A stretch of DNA of 64,000 bases from positions 1,233,947-1,297,946 of the forward strand of contig VFFE01007510.1 of the NCBI GenBank assembly GCA_008921705.1, in the 5' to 3' direction. The notes beneath the pieces were generated by a model, which had not been told where the DNA came from, did not search any database, and was given only the letters and a program-made list of their open reading frames with translations. The translations under genes were made by a program, and so were the position numbers. This DNA is from Burhinus oedicnemus (lineage: Eukaryota; Chordata; Aves; Charadriiformes; Burhinidae). The stretch's first letter is position 1. The number at the start of each line of letters is the position of its first letter. Below, piece after piece: positions 1 through 15,512 of the stretch.

Positions 1-3000
1 AATCTTCCTGTAAATTTATCTTTACTGTTAAACAAGAAATGGAACAAATACTAAAAAAAAAAAAATTACTGGCTAGCAATAGGTTTGTGTGAATCAAACA
101 GTATTAAATTATAAAAGAAAAAGCTTGACAGAAATCCATGACTCTTTCCAAAAAAACAATTATAAAATTAGTGAAAGAAGTGAATTACCATGTGACAGTA
201 AGAAAGACATTTGATATATTATAAAAATCATAACTAAAAAATTAAATCCAGCTGACCTGGATAGCAACATTGCCATATTCAGTGAATTTATCTATAGTTA
301 CATTGTTATGACCAATTAACATTTGTGAAGAACAGAGAATACAATCTATAGTAGGGTAAGTTTTAAGACATGTCTTACTTAACATCCACAAGATGGGGAA
401 GACATGATATTTGTTTAATTATTTCATTAATGCCCTTCCAACCTTATAGAAGAAACATTTTTCTTTAAACCTTGTATGAATGGACGTAACTCAATCTCAC
501 AGTGCAGTTTTCCCACTGCATAGTGATGTTCCTCCTTGGACCTGTGAGCCATGCACTAACCTTTTGACATACTAACCTCTTGCTGGCAAAAATAGCTTGA
601 ATTCTCCAGTCACCTTCCATTTGCCTTTGGTTTAGAGACGATTCAGCCCAGCTTGTCCACAGTTACTACCTGCTCACCACAAACTTTGTCAATGTTCCCA
701 ATAGAAAACAATAGGGGAGGAAAAGAAAAAAAAAAAAAAGAGGGGAAAAAAACCAAAACAAAACAGGACAGCATCCTGTACAACCTCTAGAGGGGACAGC
801 ATGTGTGTGACAACACTGGCTGCACCCTGCACAGGGTGTCCTGGCACACAGAGGGATGGGAGGAGGGAAGAACTGGCCACCAAGGCATTATGAGAATACT
901 TTGTTGAGAGTACATCTTTTGGATCAGCTGGATAACATCCGCTGGAAGTCCCTGCCACTGTGACACCTATAAGAAATTAGCTAACCCAAGAATTGCCAAA
1001 TCAAGAGGCAGACAGTAAAGAGATGCTTTCACTGCATGGCCCGAGCCACCTCCTGTTCAGCTCAAGCATCTCTCCTCTGATGAACTGTGAGCTTGTAGGG
1101 GAAGGATTCAATCTTTTGAAACATGTAGCAACAAACTGAAGAAATGCTGCATTATGTTGCAGACAGCTGCAATGGGACAGTATTCTCTTAAGGGCTTTGG
1201 GACATCGAGACATTATATGAACTCGGGGGAACCCTTTTTGCCATAAAGATGTTGACAAGAAAAAGTCTCCAGTGGAAGAAAAAAACCCAAAAAGGTGACA
1301 GCATGGGTGACCTACAAGGAAAAATATAAGAAGTCACATAATCTGTTTTGGCTAAGTGATGTTTAAGACCAATTCAGTAGTCTTCAGAAATGTAAAAGGT
1401 ACCAAGAAAGAAGAAATCACCATGAAAAGAAGCATGAATATAAAGGGTGGGGTGACATTAAAAGGAAAAGGTAGGAATAATCCTTCTTAATTAATGAAGT
1501 GTTCCCGATTCTCAAGAAGTCTTCCAAAGCAGACAGTCATCAGCTAATGTCCTGGGTTTTCCAAATTTTGTGCAGGTCAGACACTTAAGAACAATCAAAC
1601 CTATGGAAAATATGCCTGAAGATACAGCAAACCATCTAAAATACCTTTTCATCTCTCAACTTTTTGTTTTGTTGAAAACAGTACTATGTACTCCTTAACC
1701 AAGCAGTGGCCTAGGAACATCTTTTTATTATGAACTTAAATAGTTTGAATTCTGTTTTAGGCGGTTATAACATAACTTGCACTGAAGCTCTGTAGAGCAG
1801 CTTTGCTATTTCTAGGACCTCGGGTTCTAAATTTGAAAGCTCCCACAACCTCCATATAACCAGGAACAATCTCCCTCTTATCTGATTGCTGAGGAATAGC
1901 CATCCTGAGTTCTGCTTTCTGTCCTGAATTTAAAAATATACTCTTTTCCAAAAGTTCGGTCTGAATATTCTACCTTGTGCTGTATGGCAGGCCCAACCTG
2001 TTGTTCCTTTATGCTAGACAGTAAAAAGGCTGCCCCTTTGAATGATTTACTGCCCTCTCTGAGTTTTCACTGACACAAAAATTACTTTCTCTGGATTATT
2101 TTAAAGAATCTTTGTATGCAACTCCTCCATACCCATGAACAAGCTTAACGAGTGCAGAGAAATGCTTTAAAGTGCTATCTGTTTTCCAAGGTCTGAAACA
2201 CAGATGTCTCTTTTTGGTAATGCTGCATGCCATTGACCTCACTGCAAATTTGATGTCTTCCATTGGTGCACCATCCAGACATGATTTGCTAGGTAAAGGG
2301 GTTTTTTAATGAGGGTTTTTTTTTTAGAAGCTAGTTTTAATTCTGAGCCTTCATTTAGAGAGTTTATCTTGATATTGTTTCACTTTTCAACAAGTGATTT
2401 ATACACAAAGATACAGCCTCTTGTCAGATGATAAAGGATATTAACTAGTGAAGAGAGAAACATTAATTTTTCTTTTCAGTTTTGAATCTTTCTAAGTTTT
2501 CTGATTGTTTTCAAACAGAGTTTTCTTTCCCTTGCCTTCCCTTCTTTCCCTTTTCTTCCTTTGTCGTTCTATCCATACTTTGCAGACAAAATTTGGGAGA
2601 ACAGAATAAGACCTACATGTATGATATGTATATCACAGTTACACCTAACTCTGAAATGCTGTCCTTTGTTTGAATAAAGCTTGCAGAAAATAAACTGATA
2701 TGTTTGGGGGTTTATCCTCTTCGGTTTCTCTTAGTTTCTAGCGTATACTTCTTGTTACCTCTTAAACCGCAATACTAACTCTACTTCTGAAGGAGGAACC
2801 TTTTTTTTTTTCCTTTTCCACTAAATCATAATGGTATTTAATATATGTGATTTCCTGAAATGGATCTGGTTTATCCGTTTGCTGACCTCAGTTTATCCAC
2901 TTACTAACCCTGTATGTAATCTTTTCCACGTACTTATCCACTTGTAAACTATCACACATGTCAATGATCCATAACATGCTTTGACATGAACTTCCAAAGT

Positions 3001-6000
3001 TTACCAGCCGCTGCATAAAAAGAGCACAACAAAAAAAATGCGTTCTGTTTGTTTTGAACCTGGCTTGTTAGCTTTGGTGTACTGAAAGAAATGATAAACA
3101 GTCAATGCCACTCACAACTTTGCAGATTTCTATCAAATACCCCCTAATTCATCTATTTTCAGGGTGATGAGTCTTAACCTACTTAATTGTTTCCCATTTT
3201 ATCTCAGAGCATGAACAAAACTGAGAAATTTGTGACTCTCAAGAGACACTGTTAACAAAATTCCTCCCTGCAGGTGCATAATTCTGTTTTTTAACAAAAA
3301 TACTCTTACCAAAACATTTTTTTTTAATAGTCAGACCTGTTTGTTCTACAGTTCCTTTTATTTAGACCGTAGCCAAGAGGAAGATACTGATTTCTATGTT
3401 CTACATTCATTTTATATTAAGGAAAACTAAACTATGAAGTACTAAGATATAGAATATAATCAAATGCACAAATACAAGACAGAGTATTTGGCTAGGCAGT
3501 TAAAGTATCCCATGTATCCGTAAAAGCCACTGAGAGATCCTCTTCAGCTGAAGAATTAATTTCATCCAATTTCAAGAAAAATGTAAACAAATCAGAATCC
3601 AGAGGACTGTAACAGTGTTAAAGGATTTAAACAGAAAAGGTGATGAAAAGGTAAAAAAGACCTGTACTAATTGGGTTTCTTTTGTCTGAAAAAGTGGAGG
3701 CTGGGAATAGATATGACAATGATCTTAGAATAAGTAATAGAGTGTCCTTTTATAAGGACAGTAATCAACAGCTTACAGTGTCCACCGTGAGAAAGAAAAT
3801 TTGCAAAATAGCTTAGATTGCCTATTACAAAGAGCTGTCTAACAGTCAGAGGAGGGAATTGCCAAAATAGTCTGTCTAAAGAGATCTGGAATCTCCTCCC
3901 CCGAGGGCTTTTAATATCTTCCAGGGTGGCATGCCTGATCCTTTCCCAGTCTATGGAGATAAGTAAGTGATTGGCCAAAATGCTTGTCAGCTCTGCACTT
4001 CTACGGTTTCTTATTGATGTAGCATGTGGCTTTAATGGGACACAGCTGCATAAAAGCATTTTATGAGTTCTGGTAGCTAGCCAAAGGACCAATATATGGA
4101 CCTGCAAATAGCAGGAATAGGACACAAGAGCTATTGTTTGTAGTCATATGGTTTTATTTCTATGTTACTTGGTTTGAAAAAATTAAATCTTGCCTATTCG
4201 TTTTTTTGCTGATTCTGTCTAAGGCATACAAAGTGGGGAAATAGCATAATTGAAGCTCTTATTCTGAATTCAAAATTCCCAAGTTGCTATGTGCATCAAG
4301 GGGCTGTCAGTGCAGTGCAAACAGAATTTGCTTTTAGGAATAAGCATAATCACAACTTTGTTCCAATTAAAACATATTTTTGGGTTGTTGTTTCTGCTTA
4401 CCATTACAATTTCCATGACCTAATGGTAACTCAAGCTTCAGCATATTCTCCAAAATTATAACCATTTCGTTTCTTCATATATTATAAAATCACCTTCCAT
4501 TTGCTTGTGGCAGAGTTTGCTCTGGTTTCACAAGCAGAAGTGTATGAGCACTGGCTGCTGCGTCTAATGAAAACAAGGCTCATCATTAAGACCTTCTCAT
4601 GACAGCTCTGCAGCAGTAAGTGTGAACAAGACTGTCTCATTAGACACTAACAGATGACTACCAAAAGGTATCACACAGGTGATTTTAATTTGACAATGTA
4701 ACTTTGTTCTTGATATGCATGTCTCATTTTAAATTCCTATATAATTAGTGAAAAGAGGCAGGTGCTAAACTACAAACTAAACCCTTTCCACTGAGCAGAA
4801 AACCAGAGGGCATTCCTAACAGGCGCCCAAGTTAGGTGTTTTAATTTAAAAGCATGAACCTTCCCCTTTGGGTGCAAGCTGCCAGCGTCAGGTAAAGAAT
4901 ATTATAATATGTGAGGGTTTTTGTTCCACTGGGAGCTCATTTTCTGCTCATTAAGCAGGCAAAATCTTCTAACAGAAACAGAGGCAAACCACTTAGTAAG
5001 AAACAAGAATAATAAAGATCTAAGTAAACACTTGCAAAAAATTAGATACGCAAAACATTTCATTCTCCCAAGCAGATTCAAGTAGTAAAATAAAATTATA
5101 TGCACACCTGCCAATATTGTGAGGAAAAAGCAGCACCATATTTTAATGTGCTGTAATTAAATACTGATCTTGTGGTTAAAAAGTATTCATCAGACACCAT
5201 GGTGGTAATTCAAATTCACAGGGGAGCTATGAACAGCTCTTACACACCTTCAGGTAGTGTCTACAGCGGCAGTTTAGTGACTGAGAGTTTCACTCTCGGG
5301 TGCTGATGCACTGTCATCCATTCTGCATGCATACTATAACATTGGTGGACTGTCTTGTAGGGAAAACCAACTAATTTCCTCCAAGACAAGAATTAAAAGA
5401 ACATTATGAGGGTTACAAAGTCAGGCATTCAAAGTAAAGGCATATCAAAGCTAAAAGCAGTTTTCTTTATTTTTTCCATTTCTACATTTGCTATTGCCAC
5501 TTGGCTGCATACATCTTAACATCAATTTCATTCTCCTCTTGGTTCCAACTGAATCGCTCAGTTTTAAAAATTATTTCTTTCATAATTTGTTCTAAAATCT
5601 GACATACTATTTAGTTCAGAACAAGAGGCTTTTTGTCACCTTCTTCCCTCTGCCTGTTTTAAATATAGGTTTCCTATTTGGTAATTCTGTGGTGAAAGTA
5701 CCAGCCAGTGTGACATATTTATTAAAATCCTTTGCTATTGGCCTTACAATAACATTAAAAGAACCATGGCATGAACTTTCACAGACTGTTCAATCCCCCC
5801 ATTTTGTTCATGCATTAGGGAAAGAGAAATGTTTTCAGGATGTAAATAAACAAGTCCAAAATTAAGGCTGCACAGGATGTTTTATCTCTGGAATCTACCC
5901 ATTCTGAGTTTCTGACATTGCAGAATTGCTAATGCATTTAAAATAGATGTCGTGTACAGGGTTTTTTTGGTTTGAAAAACAAACTAATATCCTTCCTTTC

Positions 6001-9000
6001 TCAAAACTTCAATTATGTGCTGCTTTCTGACATCCTCAATTCATGTGAAGAACTAAGAACTATGGATCCACCACAAAACCATTTTCTGTCCCTTCTCTTA
6101 CAGCCTTTCTTAGGCTGGTGCTTCCTCACACATAACTCTCTTCATTTTGCCTTTCTTAGCCAGTTTTGGTGTTTACTGCTTAGCCTTCTGATTGGAGTCC
6201 ATCCTCTCATTGTTCCACTAGAGTGGAACATTTTTTTCACCTTTCCAGTCCCTCACACAGGAAGCTCCTACTTAGGATCTACAGCCCTGCCAGTCCCATT
6301 TCTTCAGTTCAAGCCTTGTAAAATAGCCCCTGGCTATCTATACCTTAACTCCCTTCCTCATTCCTTACCCTAATCTCTTTGTCCAGCTGATCCTGACTGC
6401 TAAATCCTGGGCTATTTTATCTGGCAGAGTAACAGCAATACCCAGTTTCCACTGCCCCATAAGCCTCCAGTCCCTGTATTTCATGGTCGTCTTCAACCAG
6501 ATCCCTTGTCCCAATCTCATCTTGCTCCCTGGGCCAAGGTCAGGCTCTCCTCTGTTATTCTTTTCAATTTTATAATTTTATATTATAATTTTATAAAACA
6601 TAGGCAAGGAAGAGAAAGAGCCCCTGGTCTTCAGAGTGATGTCCAGAGCCGGTGTAGCCAGCAACGCTCCGGGAACTTCAGTTAGAGGAGAGGTCTGCTC
6701 AGCCCTGCACTGTCCCAGCCTGGCCACAAAGAGATAAACTTTAGGGAACACGGCTGAAAACATCAAGCAAGCATGAGCATTTTTGAATTATGCGTTCTTT
6801 AAGCAGCTTACAGCTTTGCCAGATTTGGGCTGATTTCACAGAGATAAAAGCTGTCCTTTAGCCAATGGCCACTTCTCTTCCAAGTGTCAAGTCTCCACTC
6901 AGAAAACACAGACGCATTCAGGCAGGAAAGTTTCCTTTAATGAGGGCCAAGCAGGACTTGAAAATACCTTTGGCAGCCCACACAGTATAGGTGAAAAAAT
7001 CCGTTAAGGTCCACATTTTCTACATTAATACAAAGCCTACACTGACTCTCCTCCCACTAATGAGATCATGAAACGATGACCTGGAGATCAAAGATCCCAC
7101 AGTTACTCTCGGAGTTTGACAAAGAAAATATTATCTTCACTGAGCAAAACAAGTTCTCTAGTCTCATTTTTAAAACAAGAAATAAGAAATAAGAAAATTG
7201 GGGGGACTAATTCTTATTAATTTCTACATGAAGCATTTCAGCTAGAATTTTCCCAAAAGACCTGCATCAGTCATACACCCCAGCATAAGGAGAAGTCAGA
7301 TTTCAACGCAGACAGTTATAGTTTGACTACATTATAAGCATCTGAAAACAAAGTCTGTAATGGGAAGTGTCAGGCAACTTTAACAATAGGTGGGGCTGAT
7401 GTAACCACTTTATCATAGGGAAACACACTACATATGCAGGGAGATCAGCCGTAAAATAACCTCCTTCCCGTTATTACCCTGCAGATCCAGTAGCTCCCAC
7501 ACTTCAAGCCACTTGAATTTTGGCAGCCCAGTGACTAACAGCCAGCAGCACAATTTCAAGCTGATGATAAAACACGAACCTCTCAAAACAACTCGTAACG
7601 GCTTTTCCAGCTTGTGATTTTCAATGGGCGAAATTAACAGTAGTTGAACGCTTGCTGCTACATTAAATGTTCTAAGTCATCAGTAATTTCTGGAAATTTC
7701 TCCAAACCTAAACCTGTAGCTGATAGATATTTTCTGATATACTCAATAAAGACACTTTGAATCCAGACAATAGTTATTAAGGGTGAGATTATCTCCTAGG
7801 TACTTCCCCAACCCAGTGCACAATGAAAAAGACTATTATGATGCCGATGGGTATTTCTGCAACGTGGGACTTCACAGGGAGCTGTACACAATGTATTTTG
7901 CTTGGAGTGCACTTGATAAGCTGTTGTTGCTGCTTTGGGAAAGGGGCACCCTACATGTTAGTGAGTATTGCTCCAGAAGCCAATTCTCCCAAAAGCTGGC
8001 TGAGACAGAGTCCTGCTCTCATAGTCTAGAACACAAATGCACGATAGGTGCAGCACAGAAAAACCTACATCGACTTACTGTACATATAAATATAGACATG
8101 CAATTAAGTCACAACAGATATGAATCAAAACAAAACCAACAAAAAAAATAATTAATTACCTACTTTGACAGATTCATACCTGCAGTCTTCTCATTTTAAA
8201 GCAAAAAGCCAGGAGAGAGAATATTCAAATTTCTTGCCCATTTGGGTGGCTTCTTTGCACATGTTCCTGAATTTTCAGCTATGATGAGATCCTCTCATTG
8301 GCAGTCACCAAGAGGCTGATATGACCATGAAATGAGGAAACACAGTGAATGAAAAATAAGGTACTAGCACCACCGTTTGCTGAGGGCTGGAAAAACTAGC
8401 AGAAACCTTAAGACTCCGTGTAGACCTATTTCTATAGTGCTAGCTGCTTTTAACTCACTTACCGCAGCTGCTATTGGAGATGCTTGATCAAAACATGTTT
8501 TCAGCATTAATTACTTGCCAGGAAAATCTTAATGAAGTCCAGATGATGATTTTTATTCCCAGCACTATAAATTTTCATGTGTAGAAACAGTTTCATACAA
8601 GGGCTTTTCTTCAGTTTTTTGAGTTAAACAAAAATATTACTGAGAGCTAACCATATACTGGAAGTGAACATACAGTGGCTGGCAGAGGTGGACTAAAACA
8701 GTTTAAGACAATTACTCTGCCTCTGGAAAACACATATTTTTACTGTTGCCCCTTGCTATCCCAACACTAAGAAATATGGGGTTTCTGCAAAGTGACCCTG
8801 GAAGGAGTGAGCTCTCCTCCTGTAGTGGAGCCGTTCCCCACTGTCACATGGTGTTTCCATTTCTGCCTCCTGTTTCCTGAAGCAATTTAACTTTGCTTCT
8901 AAGAAAAAGGAGGTGTGTGAAGCAGAAAAGTAGCACAAATCTTATTTAAGCAATTTAAAGGAGTGCAGTCTGATTTTAAAAGATACTTGTTAAGAAACAG

Positions 9001-12000
9001 ATTTCGACACCTGTATTGCGAAGCGCAAATGAGATCAGAATTGATGTAGACTTTTGAAATCTAATTTGCTTCTGCCTTCTCTGCTGTCTGCTAGTTTCAT
9101 TTTGCTCCTCTTGAGCAACAAATGTAGCTGTTACAGATGACAACCATCAAATCAATTCATTAAAACGGATGCATTAAGCCTTTCAGTGTTTCAAGGAAAA
9201 ACTACTGTGGAGGGGAAATGCTCTAATGTGGGACAAAAATAGGTCTACAAACTTTTTACAAAATTAATAGAAACATTTCTATTACATTAATACGTTGATA
9301 AACTTTTCTGTTATCAAGACATTACTGTTGGCCCAAATGACCTAGTAAATGTCCCTTTTACAAAGTTTTTAAAGTCACATTTTTCATTCCTTACTCTGGC
9401 TCCTTCTTCCTTATTTAAAAAAAAACAATAAAAATTTTCATTAGATTTAGATCTGTGAAAAAGATAAAGAGCAAGAAATAACTATTCCATCTCATAATAA
9501 TATTATCTGATATCTGCTCAGTGCAAAGTAAGTTCAGGAGGGGGTGAGAAAGAAAAACTAATGTGTATCTTCCTCCACTTTTTAACTCTTTCCTGAAAAC
9601 CATTTAGACTAGGCCCACCACCCCAAGATTATTGTTGCAAATCTCATTTAATTTCTTCCTCTGCCAAGTCTTTCCACAAAGAGCACACTTTCATCATCCA
9701 AAAGCTTCAAAAAACAGATACCTGAAGCTACCAGGTAGGCTAAGGTCCATGTACCAGTGTGGATTCTGGTTCCCCAACCTCTGAAGATCCCTAAACAATT
9801 TCTCACTGTCACAGTCTCAACTTACTTGCATTAAGAAAGCATCATCTACATTTATTTTTATAATTGGCAGAACTGAGATATAAAATAAGTGCACATTAGG
9901 TGATACAGAACAAAGATGAGAAAAAGAGTTCTTTAGAGAACTATTAATTATGGCCTCCTATTTGGCTGGTGTCCCCCAGGATAACACTATGGAAGTTAAC
10001 AGAAACCCTTTGATGTGCACAAGTTGAGGCCTTTGCATTAGATACACAAAGGGACATAGAAAAATATTTATATTGTTTATATAGGGAGACAATGAAAAAA
10101 AGCAGGAAAGTACAGTCCAATTTTTTTTAAACTGTTTTTTTTGATCAGGTAGTTTCACATATTTTGTATCTTTTATCCACCTTGCGCAGTTTCATAGCAT
10201 CAAAATGGATGTAAAGCTTTCTTGCTGTCTTTTTCTCAGAAATTTTCTCCACCTCAGATTTTCTCTGCTGTGTAATCACTTCTAAAGCCACCTTAAAAAC
10301 TACCCATTTCTTGGAGAAGTATTGTCAGGATTTGTCAAACTCCTTATTGTCATGAACTGTTTCAATATACAAAACGCATTTTCAGTTTTAGGATCATGCC
10401 GTTTCTTCTGGTTCTTCTGTCTGAGCAGTTATTCTTCTCTTAGATATTTCTGACTCAGGAATTGTATTCACACAATCCAAAACAACTCAAACCATAAAGA
10501 ATTGCTGCATGCTTTCAATTATATGTTGATTTCACATCCTTACTGTGAGTGACCTTCCTTTTCCTCAAAGCATAGGAAAGTCCTCAAACTACATTTCTCA
10601 AATGTTTTTCAAAAATTTTGATCCCTTGTCCCGAGTCACAGCTGACAGCTATATTTGCCAAACTCTCTAATCTTTCCCAGACTGATTGGGTTTTTCGCAT
10701 TATTGGTAAGTGTATTCAGACCTGACTCATTTCAAATGTGACTACACCCTAATGGCAGCCAATAACCAGACTCCTACTCTCCAGTTTCACATATGTATAT
10801 ATATATACCGTCTCCAAGTAGGCAGGACACAGACAAACATGGTATAGCAGTATACTTTTTATGTTTCTTCTTTCTAACCTTTTTTAGATTGTTTCTGTTG
10901 TTCTTTCTGCTCTTCAACAACTGCACTCTGACTGAAGACTAACACATCTAACTATACTGAAGTACAGGTCAGCTATGGAAAACACATTTTAAAACTGCCC
11001 AGAGTATATGCACAAAAGATACGGGTGCCATGAAACAGAAAAACAGGAGCAAAGTCCATGGTTTGCAAATGACCATACTCCACACCATAAGCAGATGACG
11101 GATGCCAGAGCTGTGGGAAACGAGAGGACAAAAGACATGGCTAAAGACACCAGCAGCTTAGCAGGGGGAGCAGCTTCACTCTTTCGAATAAAGAATGTAC
11201 ATTTCTGGTACTTTACAAAAGAAAAATGGATGTTAAAAGAATAAATACATGATTTACCTATTAAGACAGAACATCTAGTTTGCGTGATAATCTTACTGGG
11301 AGCTGTGGGTTCCTGAAACTTCTACAAAAACAAGAGCTAAGTACATCTTGAAATATTATTTGTTCCCTGGTATGAGGAATGCTGCAACAGACACAAAATA
11401 CTCCCTTGGGGTGGACATGGCATGGAGAGACTTTGATCAGCGTGGTGATGCAACTATTCAAGCTGACTCTGGAGTTAAACATGTGTCCAGCTGATGGTAT
11501 CGCAGGCAATCGCGTTTAGAGGATGATATTTTTTTAATTCTTTTCTTAAAGGGGATATAAGCAAGACGGCGATAAATAAATCAACTCCTAACCCAGAACA
11601 CGAGGGAATTTCTTTGTACTGGTGAGTTATTCCCGTGCAAACTTCCTTGCGCAGGGAAGTTACTCAACAACTGTCCCCCATCTGTGGGAGCCAGCCCTAG
11701 CCCTGGCCCTTCCCTGCGGTCAGCACCAGCCATGAGACAGTGTGGATGGGCTCTGCTGCGGCGGGTCACGCAGCTGCTGTTTCTAGGCCACTCTCTCTAT
11801 ACAGAGTTAAACCACTTCAAAATCCTATCAAATTTAGGTAAACAAGAAGCTGTTAAAGTTTTATCCCACAATCTGAAATGTAAATCTCTACATAAAATGG
11901 TTGCCTGTCTTAGGAATAATCTCCATAGTCCTCTTTTTTGCCCTGTCAGCTTTAGTCAACCAGTTTTACTGTTGGGAAGAGTTGTTTGACTAAAGTGAAA

Positions 12001-12749
12001 GTAAACAACATTTTAAAGGGATTAAAACATACCATTTTATTTAAAACAAATTTATGCTATCAAGATACCCAAAGAATCCCTGATGAGCAAGAAGTATCGC
12101 TGAGAAAGTTGATACTAATATTTCCGCCATACAATTTCCTTAATGCTTTTGTAATGGATGCACAAGGAATGCATCTATGAAAATAGTGTATTTTCCTTTC
12201 AAAACAACAAAGGTCACTTAGTTTGTGTACTGACAGACTGGGTTTTCAATAGGTGACCTTTATCAGATTGGCTGACTGACAGCAATTTGGTCGGTCATTC
12301 TGTTAAAGGCAAATGTGTATTTCTTGGCCCCAGAATAAAAGTGTTAATTGGTTAACAGTATATCAGGCCCTATTTCAGTTCAATACCCTTTTGTGGTTGT
12401 TGCTAGAATCAAGTTTCTTTATCTTGGTATTTAGCTAAATTACTAGCAATAAAATTAAAGTAAATTTAAATCAATAATTGCATTCAGAAACTTTATACCA
12501 AAGCTGTAAACAGAACCCAGTCCTATGAGCCATCTCCAACAGGGGCTAAAAAATGCAGGCTGCTCAAAGAGAATTTCCGCTCCCCAAATAACTGGGCTGT
12601 TCTTATTAATGCCCACGTTTTCTTAGCACAAGGAGGAAGACTCCACAACTGAACTCTTTTCGCTGCCTACATTGATACATCACATGGTCTGATGTTTTCA
12701 TCAGGTTAAACTCACCTGGCCACAGCAGGGCAAATTCCGATACCCTTGG
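1..12749. other. intergenic, no gene seen
   Basis: AT-rich unique-looking sequence with scattered stops in all frames. Open frames up to 152 codons occur but none resembles a known protein or has codon structure. Small low-complexity runs are present: an A-rich run at about 717-765 and a TA run near 10795-10807. A pyrimidine-leaning stretch lies at about 6100-6540. By synteny this side leads toward ESR1, but no ESR1 coding exon was recognised. Confidence 0.6.
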
Positions 12750-13080
12750 GGGCGGGACGCCTTCAGCTCTTCAGGAGGTTGCTCTTTCCAGAGGTACACG
12801 CACTAAGTGGCCAGCCACGGTCGGCTAAGGATGCTGGGCTCCCTTCTTTGCATCTGGTAGACGATCTAAACCAAACGACAGTGGAAAAAGCAGCTAGTTG
12901 ATGTATCATGTAAAATACGTTGATCCTATAGTTCTGTGACGGCGACCAACTGATTGAATTAGTTCAGCAACCTTTTGAAGCGCCGACCGAGCACCCTCAG
13001 GGCTACGACACGACACTGTTAAGCAACAGCCTCCAAGTCTCACTGCGCGATTGCAACAGCGCTGCTAGCGCTTCGTCTCC
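12750..13080. promoter_or_regulatory. CpG-enriched patch, possible regulatory element
   Basis: CpG dinucleotides are far denser here than in the surrounding AT-rich DNA; about ten fall in 12961-13080 alone. The patch is too short and not GC-rich enough to be a classic CpG island. It lies about 14 kb downstream of CCDC170 on the side where ESR1 upstream promoters are expected. Regulatory function is inference only; a decayed CpG-rich repeat is an alternative. Confidence 0.25.
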
Positions 13081-15512
13081 CCATTCTTTTGATTCTTTTT
13101 TATTTCTACAGACGATATTTTTCTGTCAGTTGTTCCGAATTTGCGTTGTGTCACTGGCAGCTGCTGCCTGCTTCCCAAATAACAGCATCGTGCTGACTTT
13201 GTACCTGTTAGCTGGTTTATTTGAGTTGAAAGTTCCCACAAATGTGTCCATCGTCTCTGAAAACTTATCATCTGGTAAAAGAGTTCTCAGGCTTTTTCCT
13301 ACACGGCCAACCCCTAAATTGTATTATGCACCGGCATTCGTCTTCCTACGTTATTTCTTACATTAGTAGCACGTTTCCTGTTCCACAACAGCTCTTCACA
13401 CTAGCCTAGCCAGTAAAATACGACATCTGCAGTAAGTACCCAATTTGGTTTGCTACTAGTATATAGTAATAGGCTAAAACTTACAAGTACACATATAATG
13501 TAGTATGTTAAAGAAACTGCACTTGAAAATTTAAGGGATTTTGTATTTCACTTATTTTGGACTACCTAGACTTCTGAGCAGAGGAAAGAACACTTAGAAG
13601 CAGTTAAATAAGAAATCCCACAAGACCCAAACTATGTAACTCGTTGCTAGAATATAATTTCCTTCATTTTTAATTTGTCAGCTTGTTTTGTGGCTCATTA
13701 AAAAGCTGAAGTGTTACTCTTATTGGTAAGACTTTAAAAATAACTATAAATAAAATACTGAACTATAGCTTCTAACTGCAAAGCTGAGGACAGAAACAAT
13801 ACGGCAAAATACTGCTACAGCTAGTTAAACTGTTGAAAATATTACCAACCTTAGACAGATTTCTAATACATAATTATGTACTTCTGGCTGGAAAAAAACC
13901 TGAAATACATCTACCCCAGTCCCCTTCTTGTGACAGGAATGATCAGATTCTCTCCAGGGGTGTACACATCTGTCCCACTGACAGTCCTGTCACATCTTGA
14001 TCACAGCCACTAGCACGAGTTCATGTGACAGATTTTCCCAGCCTAAATGACCGTTTCGGTAAATAAGCCCCTCCTTTTCTGCCTGTTTGTTACTGGCCTA
14101 CTAGTATGCTCTTTACCAGTCTTTGGAAGCTGTTACCATTTCTCTACTACTTGTCTTTTAAAAAGAAACAAGAATTGACCATTACTAAATTACATGCCTT
14201 CAGCGGGAACACCACAAATTACTGAAAAATGTCATTTGTTTCAAGCAGGAATTTTATCTGGATTTCAAGAATAATAAAACACCATATAATTGATTTTACA
14301 TGTGAATTGACTATAACCGAGTTCGATATGGCAAACATCACTTTATCCTATTTGATGAGCACACTCCACAGTCTCATGACTGGAAATCCTTATGTATTAG
14401 AAAACAATGCCCATCACGTGACTGGATGTATATAAGGAATATACATTATATCCACGTGGAGACTTCAGTAATTCAGGTGGCTCTTCTACACCAGCATCAC
14501 TTTATCACTTTGCAGCCTGGTTCCGTTCCCTCATTGCACACCTCTGTGCCACCAGCACCCTGATCCCTCAGGCCAACCGTTCTCACCCATCCCACAGCAC
14601 TTATTAGAGGAACCAGTCTTCACTTACCTCCTGCTTGCTGATACTTTGAGGCTTTTACAACTCTTCTTTTATATTTTGGGGTGAAGGATGTAACCCCTTC
14701 TTTAAATTGAACATCTGGGGCCTTTTGCATTCTTTTCAGAGCTCATATATTAAAATTATGTTCTTCTTCATGTGGAACTGTGAATGCCGACATGCCCAGC
14801 TAGAAAATTATGGTAGGCTTCCAGGAGAGACAAAACCCAAATGTATTCTGAGGTAATCAGAAGATCTGGGATTTTGATATTTCGACTACTCTGAAGTATA
14901 AATTCCAAGTCCCCTAATGTAGGTTATAAGCAGGTTGCTCCAGCTAAGACTGTCCCAAACAGGGGACTTTTCTCTTCGCTGCCAGCATGTCCTGCAGCAG
15001 CACTGGCTGCCGGAGTGGCCACTGCCCGGCGTGGGAGCAAGCCTCGCCTGCGCTGCCCGACCCACCGCTGCCCTCCTTCCATCCCGGAGCATCTTTCCCT
15101 CCTCTCTGAGGATCAGGTCCCTTTGCCTTTCATCCCCCTTAATGCATTTAGCTTCTCTTCCCTCACTCTCCTCTTCTGGTTCTTTTATACATGGCTGCTT
15201 GGCCCCTTATCATCTGGTCATTAATTGCTGCCTGAATTAACCCCTTCTTTGCTGGGCGTGGCTTGTAAACTACACTAGGAAATGTAAACTTGCTTCCTCG
15301 TCCTTCAAGGGCACTTCTGCATGTAAATATGAGGCTTTCCAAAATTTTCTGAAGACTGTTTTCTGATTTAAGAATACTTGTAATTTTTTTCCTAACATTC
15401 ATCTGAGAACTCCTTATATAAACTTGTACTCATTTCAGATGTATTGCAGACTCTTTACACTTACCAGTGTTTACTGAGTTACTTTTTACATGGTAAATAC
15501 ACCAACACATAT

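Noticed and set aside
3667..4125. 152-codon minus-strand open frame
   Set aside because: No recognisable domain, no splice context, biased toward aromatic and aliphatic residues as in translated AT-rich DNA.
5972..6373. 133-codon plus-strand open frame
   Set aside because: Arises from a pyrimidine-rich stretch; no similarity recognised.
7783..8151. 122-codon plus-strand open frame
   Set aside because: No recognised similarity; ends in an A-rich run; overlapping open frame in another phase.
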